64,000 nucleotides of DNA from Heliocidaris erythrogramma. Its lineage: Eukaryota > Echinodermata > Echinoidea > Camarodonta > Echinometridae. The translations under genes and the position numbers were made by a program. Under the pieces are notes generated by a model. The model searched no databases and was not told the DNA's origin. It saw only the letters and a program-made list of their open reading frames with translations. Shown here in pieces: positions 57,867 to 64,000 of this stretch. Location of the stretch: NCBI GenBank assembly GCA_025617745.1, contig CM046854.1, positions 61,709,606 through 61,773,605 of the forward strand. Direction: 5' to 3'. How positions within the stretch are numbered: position 1 is the first letter of the stretch; every line of letters starts with the position of its first letter.

Positions 57867-58432
57867 CTCCCAGAACATGAAAGAGGGTCCAAAGTTCCTC
57901 AAGGTTTAATCTTCGTTTTCTCTATGTCAGACATCTGAGGCCTATATGTATCTCGAATTAAACAATATTGTTTTTGTAAGACTATCAGAGCGAATTAAAC
58001 TTAATGTCTGTGAAGGACAATTTGGTCTTAGACAAACAATAACATACGTGCCTATAAAATAGATTCAAGGACTCTTCTATCTCTGATAGTGATTTCATAC
58101 GTAATATTGACCAAGGCCTTATATCGTTCCAAGACGAAAAAAGTCATTAAATATCTCTAATTTTCACCATTGCTTGAATTTACACATATGATTTTTTTAC
58201 TTTAATTTTAAACAGCTCCTCTAGGTTTAGTTTAACCAACCAAGATAAAAAGAAAATAATCATGGGTAAGCTAAGAATCCTCCCAACATACGTACATGCA
58301 AGATTTTAAAGATCAAAAATTGTTTAGAAAAAGGGGAAACACATGTTACCAAACTCGTGTCAGACAGCAGATCAAGAAAGGTCTATGCATGTGTTCGTGC
58401 TCACTGTCCTTATAATCCTTTCATTCTTATAG

Positions 58433-58747
58433 GTATTCTTGGTCAAGTGACTGTTCCACCATCTACTACATTTGTTCTTGGAGATGATGTCTCATTAGTT
58501 TGTACATCTACAGAAACCAACCCTACCTTTACATGGACTTATGCAACCGAAGCGCAGCCATTATATACAGGGACAACCAGAGCTACAAATAGCGAAAGAT
58601 ATGCAAACATTGTGTTACAGGATGGTACTGATGCACAGACTTCTATCCTGAATATCAATTCTATTCAGCTGGAAGATGAAGGGGAGTATTTGTGTAGTAC
58701 GACTACATCAACGATTACACCCCCTACCACACAGGTGACTGTAGAAG
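58433..58747 (+). CDS. Immunoglobulin-domain exon
   Basis: Acceptor TTTCATTCTTATAG and donor GAAG|GTAACC bound a 315-nt exon, phase 1 at both ends, the classic Ig-domain cassette. About 105 residues: G-I-L-G-Q-V-T-V-P lead, first Cys in DDVSLVCTSTE, core Trp in TFTWTY, and the tyrosine-corner motif QLEDEGEYLCS with the second Cys. It ends with an A'G-type strand Q-V-T-V-E-G. All hallmark residues are present, so this should be a working extracellular Ig fold of I/V type. No signal peptide is attached; the upstream Met codons are intronic. The partner exons are not in the flanking plus strand. It may belong to the membrane protein whose stalk and TM exons lie on the minus strand left of the gap. 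Confidence 0.92.
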
Positions 58748-59575
58748 GTAACCCACACATACATGTACATTGTTTATGTTCGAAGAAAAAAAGAGTTTTG
58801 CAATTTCATACTATTGGGTGTAATTACACAAGTTGACAGGATGGTAAAAGTATAACAAGAAATTGTATTACATATACACGCTTCAAGTATTTGCGTAGTT
58901 GCAGTTTAATGAAAACAGGATGGTGTAATTTTGAAAGAAATCAGACAAGGAATAAGAAAATTATGGACGTTTGAAAAATGAGATCACTATAAACCTATGC
59001 GAATCTCAAACTGGCAGTTTGGTGAGTCAATCGTGCCATATTGGCGGTCAAATATCCCGTTTGTCGTACACTAAAATATCATTAATTTGCGGTTTTCTCC
59101 CAATCGTTGTATTTTGGCACTTATTCCATAGTTATTTTGGGACTTATTCCATAGTTATGGTTTTCTCCCAAGCCCCTTTTCCCTCTGGGCAGTACTGCCA
59201 ATGTATTGTAGACAGCATATTGTCATAGGTCCTCCTGAAAGAACAATATCCTACTGAGTAGTACATTTAAAAAAACTGACATTTTAGTCATTTTGAGTAC
59301 TGGAGCAAACGGGATGTTGTCCGCAACTACATCACAGTGAGTTAGCGACTCGGCTAATTTGAAATTCCCATATATTATGTATTGTGATTGCAACTTTCCA
59401 AAATTCATAACTTTCTTATTTTTTTCTTTCTTCTTGTCCGATTTCGTTCACACTTTCACTAATCTGCTTCTCTGATTTTTCCTCTTTCTTTCAGAACAAC
59501 TTGTCATTAACGGAACTATAGTATCTATTACATTGTATTTTGGCACTTATTCCATAGTTATGGACTTGTAAACTA
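58748..59575. other. Sequence after the Ig exon, nothing coding recognised
   Basis: Presumed intron. The phrase TTTTGGCACTTATTCCATAG recurs at 59112, near 59135 in shortened form, and at 59533, indicating small local duplications. TTCATAACTTTCTTATTTT at 59404 resembles the interior of the TTAA element at 33718. No further Ig exon was found. Confidence 0.5.
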
Positions 59576-59991
59576 TAGTCTACGTCTGCAGAAAAAAAAA
59601 TCCGTAAAAATACACACAGATGGAAAGAAAGAAGGAAAGAATAAACACAAACATAATAAAAAATGAATGATATACTGGATGAAAACAAAGAATAACATAA
59701 GAAAAGACAGAAAGAGAATTTGATAGCCATATTGAAAAAGAATGTAAGCAAAGAGAATATGAAAAAAGATCAAAATAAAGAAGAAGACAAGGAAGACAGA
59801 AAGAGAAGAAAGTTTAAAACTAAGACAAACATGAGGAAAGATAGAAAGAAAAAAATGATACAAAAATAAAAACAAATAAAAACATAAGTCCTAAGGAAAG
59901 ACAGGAAGAGAACATTAAATTAAAATTAAAATTAAAATTAAAATTAAAGAATGAATGATAGCATAAGAAAAGATCGGAAACGAGGAGGAAT

Positions 59992-60030
<39 letters not shown>

Positions 60031-60240
60031 CACAGGATAGAAGAAAAGATGAAAACTGAAAGAATGAAAAGAAACGAAAGGAATAAATGAAAGAGGAGAT
60101 GATTGGATAAAAACAAAGCATAACAGAAGGAAGAAAAATAAAGAAATATATACAAAGTTAATGTGAGGAAGAAATAAATATGGAAAACAAAAGAAAAGGA
60201 AGATAAAACTGATGAAGGAGGAAGAAACAAAGTTTAGGGA
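59576..60240. repeat. Purine-rich degenerate minisatellite
   Basis: A 660-bp strand-asymmetric A/G tract with recurring AACATAAGAAAAGACAGAAAG, shortened here to CATAAGAAAAGACAG, plus AATGAATGAT words, (TAAAAT)n-like repeats at 59910-59947 and (AT)n at 59997-60029. Long Phe/Leu/Ser-rich frames on the minus strand are composition artefacts. Confidence 0.75.
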
Positions 60241-60895
60241 GTCTCTGATTCGTCCGTTAAGAAAACCAGGGTAATATTCAATCAAAATGCCAAATTTTGG
60301 ATTTCATTTTTTGGTTCATAATGTAAATCATGTCAAATTTGGAGTAATCATGCACTTGACAGACTATTAGAAATGTAATGAATTGATCAAAATAATAGTA
60401 TTACATCCGTTGTGTACCCGTTGTATACACCGGCGGCAAATTGGTCTTCAGTTCTTTTGATCACGTCAAACCAAAAGAGGGAGGCAAAATTGATTTTGGC
60501 GATTTAAAATGGGCGTTCCCAGGTCAATTAGTTGTTTACTAATTACTCCAAAATGGCTTGAGTTTATGGGAAATAACTGTCGTATTCTTTTTCTTGAAGA
60601 AAAATTGTATAGAAAGAGCAGGATTGTGAAATTTAGGTCCTCTTGACGCCATAGGTCCTTTAAGGTTGGATTTCCCTTATAAGGTCAGCCAGGACCTGTA
60701 CCTGGTCATGTAGGCCTACATGACCATACTAAGGGCCTTGTAAGTTTTGTAGTATCAATCTCAAGTCAGTAATAGTGGATGAATCTGATGGTATATGGAG
60801 ATATGGACTGTGGTGGAAATATTCTTTTGCAATTCATTGAGATATCCATACAGGCAATTTTACGTATAGCTTTCGAGGGTTAATTTGCCTTCCGC

Positions 60896-61550
60896 TTAAA
60901 GGGCCCCTGTAACCCAAACGCAACCCAAATGAAAGTTAATTCCTGTTGATGTGCAGGGATGCATACAGCTAATATTGATATGTTTCATAGATTTCTAAAA
61001 GTTTTTTGAAATATTTTCCCCAACCTCCTAAGCTCCACCCTAAAAAATGCTCGAGATCTCATTCCTGCAATGACATCATCTGTCAATCACCAGTCAGCTA
61101 CGCTAACATTCTACAATAGATAGTGGAATGTAACTTTCCCTAGCTCAGCACATTCTGACAATAGAATTGCAAACAATACCTCCTCAATACCATTATTTCC
61201 CTCGTGCTGCATGTCTGACATATAGCAACTCTTATGTAGGCATTGTATGGTCTATTAGAACAGATGGTCATCTCTGGAAAAGCTACATACCACTGCCTCT
61301 CCTTAGCTTACTAATGATCGACAGATGATGCTATTGCAAGAATGAGATCTGGGGCATTTTTATTTATTTATTATTATTATTACTTTTTTTTGGGGGGGGG
61401 GGGTGAAACTCAGCATGTTTCAGAAAATGATTTTAAAATATTTTATGAAATTCTGAAACATTCAGACGTTTGAATAACAAAATATAAGTTGGATGAATCT
61501 TTGCACATCAACAGGAATCAACTTGCATTTGGGTTACAGGGGACCTTTCA
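60896..61550. mobile_element. TTAA-type element, CCCTGTAACCCAAA ends
   Basis: TTAAAGGGCCCCTGTAACCC and TTTGGGTTACAGGGGACCTT are terminal inverted repeats, extended by AGTTAATTCCTGTTGATGTG and its inverse near 61500. The right TTAA is mutated to TTCA. The core holds ATT repeats followed by T8 and G12 runs. 655 bp, non-coding. Confidence 0.8.
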
Positions 61551-61967
61551 GTGTATTCTTTTGTAAAAAGGTTTCCATCTTTTTTTTTTAGTGTATTATA
61601 AAACAAGAAACCTTGGCAAATTATTGTAGACGGCCGTTTTTGTCTCTCCTGCGTAATGTAGCTGTCACACCTTGGCGTTTTAGCCAGCGTATGCCGATGT
61701 ATGAACAATTTGGCGAATACGTCGTAGTTCGGCGAGCAGCGTATGCCAGCGTATGGCTCCTACGTCCCCCATACGCGGGCCATAAGTTGTAGATAAGTCC
61801 TAGTTTACATTAGGGAGCTTTCGGAACGGGACGGGAGGTCACGCAACGGGAGCGATAAGAGTTCGTGCTGGACGTCGCGCACAACTTCACGTCCTAGGAA
61901 ATGGAAACGGAAACGGAGAGATGGCGCACCAAATATAAATATCCTGCCCGTGCGCGCATACTTTTGC

Positions 61968-62220
61968 TTATGTATTTCAATGTTTTTCCTTTAGTCTATC
62001 CAGACCTCTTCATGATGTTTTTCTTTGTATTTCCTCCAATCTATCCTCTTCTCTCTTCTTATGTATTTTCTCTGATTTTCCTCTAATCTGTCATCTTGTC
62101 TCTCATTATGTATTTCCTTGTGTTTCATTTTTTATGTCTTCTTCTCTTTCCTTATGTATTCTATTTGTTTTTCCTTTAATATATCCTCTTCTTTTTCCTC
62201 ATGTATTTCTTTGTTTTGGC
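61968..62220. repeat. 47-bp pyrimidine-rich minisatellite
   Basis: Units start at about 61968, 62012, 62059, 62106, 62152 and 62199, with the form TTATGTATTTC.TTGTTTTTC then CTTTAATCTATCCTCTTCTC. The spacing is 44-47 bp. The small ORF that reads through it is an artefact. Confidence 0.8.
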
Positions 62221-62297
62221 TTTTCTATATTTCTGTAGAACTACAAGATTCATTGTCTATACTCTCTGTGCATGTACATGTAGTATAAATTTTTACT

Positions 62298-62489
62298 GCG
62301 GGATGACTGGTTGGTCACCGAGTCGTATGGTGGAAGCGGGAAGTGGTGCTCTTCCAAAATGCACTCGCATCACATGGCATTTACTTGCATTCAGAAGCAT
62401 GTTGTTGTTATTACACCAACTAATAAGGTTGTCTAAGGTACTCTGCATAACACCAACCGCACTCCGTGTTGTTGCTTCAGAAACATAAA
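62298..62489 (-). pseudogene. Non-LTR reverse transcriptase fragment
   Basis: A minus-strand open frame of about 60 residues contains STLDNLISWCNNNNMLLNAS followed by K-C-H-V-M-R-V-H-F. This is the segment just after the YADD catalytic box of LINE reverse transcriptases (LxxLxxWCxxNxMxLNxxKC). The Tyr-Val-Ser-Glu start may be the remains of that box's neighbourhood. Both flanks are lost, so it is a short dead fragment. It may be the same family as the fragment at 47775-48366, but they do not overlap. Confidence 0.8.
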
Positions 62490-62789
62490 AACTATATTCA
62501 CTGTAGTATTCAATTCATTTTGTAATATTACAATTTCACCCAGATCTAATTACAGCGGATAGTGTGATATTGTGAGTTTATCCTAATATGTAACTCCAGT
62601 GTAATTGTAGTTAAATTATGTGCTACCTCTGCAACCTCACAAAGGAGGGGGGGGGGGGGGGGGGGGTACTTGATAGTGAAAAGGGATGATAATAAAACAA
62701 CAACACACACATTAGCGCATATGAAATTATGAATACTGATACTCGTTACGCAGTACTCGCAGGGAGAAAAATTGTGATATCAGCAATTC

Positions 62790-63035
62790 AAGATAGCCCC
62801 CTTGGGCCTAGAAATCACCCCTGTAAAGTTGTCCACAGGGGCTACTTTTTTAGAAAGAATAGCCCTCATGGAAACCCCGGTAAGTTTACCCTGGACAACC
62901 GGGGCTAGTTGTCCGGGGAGGGGGGGGGGGGGGTGGTAATTGTCTGGGGGTAGTTGTCGGGGGGGGGGGGGGTAGTCGTCCTAGAGGGTGGTTATCCTAG
63001 GGGTGGTTATCCGGAGGTGGTTGTCCAGGTGTCCA
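62790..63035. repeat. G-rich minisatellite GTGGTTATCCGGGG
   Basis: Degenerate units include GGGGCTAGTTGTCCGGGG, GTAGTTGTCGGGG, GTGGTTATCCTAGGG and GTGGTTATCCGGA, spaced 16-20 bp, with two long G-runs. The strand could form G-quadruplexes (inference). There is an additional G20-class run at 62646. Confidence 0.7.
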
Positions 63036-63208
63036 AGAACTGTTATGTATACGCCAAAATTTAAACAAAAATCGATTGTTCAGCGTAGGGCAACGTTCAA
63101 AGTCAAGGTCAAAGGTCAGTTGAAGTCAATTGTTTTCCAAAAATGTAACATAAGATTCAGTTTTTGAATTTGTACTTTATTTCACAAGTATTTGTTCAAA
63201 TTCTATAA

Positions 63209-63363
63209 ACCGCGGAACCGGGGGGGGGGGGGGGGGGGGTTACAGCCCCCCCCCCCCACTTTTTTCAGTAAACACGTACAAACGTATGGCAGTGCAAAAA
63301 TGTGGTATACACGCAGCCCCCCTCCCCCACTAAGCCCCTCCAATTTCCAAGACGTTCCGCGGC
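63209..63363. mobile_element. Small CCGCGGAAC-ended repeat with G/C-runs
   Basis: ACCGCGGAAC at the left and GTTCCGCGG at the right are inverted ends about 150 bp apart. The core has a G19-class run, a C13-class run and CCCCCTCCCCC. Probably a MITE, but the arms are very short. Confidence 0.45.
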
Positions 63364-63647
63364 GCCTGATGTAAGCCTGCATGTATTGAACACAAGTAAT
63401 ACTTTTCTGATGGATTTCAAACAAACTTGGCAGGAATCATCTTTACGCAAGGAGGATGTAAATTAATACAGATGGGGTACCTACCCCTTCGGGGAGGGGG
63501 GGGGGGGGAGTCTTGTGGGCACCACCCAAGAGGCCCAATAATTACAAAAGATTGTAAGCAAACTTGGTAGAAATTATCCTTATTTAAAGGAGACCTCAAT
63601 TTAATCAAACAGGGCTAAGTTGCAGCACCCCTAGAGTGCCCCAATAC

Positions 63648-64000
63648 TTAAAGGGGTACTCCGGCCTGAAATTAATATGAATTGAATAAATAGAGTAAAA
63701 TTAAACAAACAAATCACTGAAAATTTCATCGAAATCGGATGAAAAATAATGAAGTTATGGAATTTTAAGTTTTGCATTATTTTGGTAAAACAGTTATGTG
63801 CACATCATCATGAATATGCAGTGAGTGAGCTGATGATGTCATATCCCCACTTTTTCTTTTGTATTTTATTATATGAAATTGCAATTATTCAAATTTTCTG
63901 CTCCAAGCCTATAACTAAAAGGACTGACTCCTTATTTAATGTGTAAGTTCATCATTGCTGTTACTTATTTTGTAACAAGGGAGATATTTTTTATAGACAT
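63648..64000 (+). mobile_element. TTAA-type element, TTAAAGGGGTACTCCGG end, cut by window
   Basis: Begins TTAAAGGGGTACTCCGGCC, then TGAAAATTTCATCGAAATCG and ATATGCAGTGAGTGAGC. The AAAGGG start after TTAA is like the elements at 33718 and 60896. The right end lies outside the window. Confidence 0.65.

Noticed and set aside
58357-58432. Start codon of the frame containing the Ig domain
   Set aside because: The Met and following residues lie upstream of a strong splice acceptor (TTTCATTCTTATAG) and are intronic.
59491-60285. Phe/Leu/Ser-rich frames resembling membrane proteins
   Set aside because: They come from a purine-rich low-complexity tract read on the opposite strand; there is no splice structure or conserved motif.

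Overview
The window looks like nuclear DNA of a marine deuterostome, most likely an echinoderm and probably a sea urchin. The evidence is AT-rich, intron-like sequence, many ACATGTA words, spliceosomal exons with GT/AG borders, a tRNA-headed SINE with a (ATT)n tail, modular foldback elements resembling sea urchin TU elements, and one 500-base assembly gap (42196-42695). This assignment is inference from style; no species marker was read. There are no bacterial genes, operons or CRISPR arrays. Almost all long open frames are chance readings through repeats.

Region 1 (1-42195) carries part of one minus-strand gene for a single-pass membrane protein. Five exons are well supported, in transcript order 42092-42066, 40537-40499, 35469-35413, 14312-14256 and 3473-3372. 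The first four are very short (27, 39, 57 and 57 nt), all are phase 1-1, and all encode a Thr/Pro/Ser-rich stalk. The fifth (102 nt, also 1-1) encodes the transmembrane helix. A 19-nt exon at 1397-1379 may begin the cytoplasmic tail, and an exon broken by the gap may end at 42188. The introns hold a tRNA-Arg(TCT)-like gene, a SINE, a decayed Tc1/mariner element, hAT-like and TTAA-flanked MITEs, a TU-like foldback element, and five copies of a hairpin repeat.

Region 2 (44024-53745) is one 9.7-kb repeat body with about 360-400 bp terminal inverted repeats. These are packed with GCATACGTATGC palindromes and flanked by the 6-bp direct repeat AGCACC. Inside are nested inverted repeats, a 1.6-kb palindrome, a composite repeat (copy A), a retrotransposon reverse transcriptase fragment and a diverged ~175-bp tandem array. 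No intact transposase is visible.

Region 3 (53752-64000) holds a second copy of the composite repeat (copy B) with an inserted inverted tRNA-like module, a palindromic GGGTGCAA element, a solo palindrome arm and one clear immunoglobulin-domain exon on the plus strand (58433-58747, phase 1-1). Low-complexity purine- and pyrimidine-rich tracts, another reverse transcriptase fragment and TTAA-type MITEs follow. The Ig exon has the phase expected of the ectodomain of the Region 1 gene but lies on the opposite strand beyond the gap. It is either a separate gene or a sign that the sequence right of the gap is misoriented.
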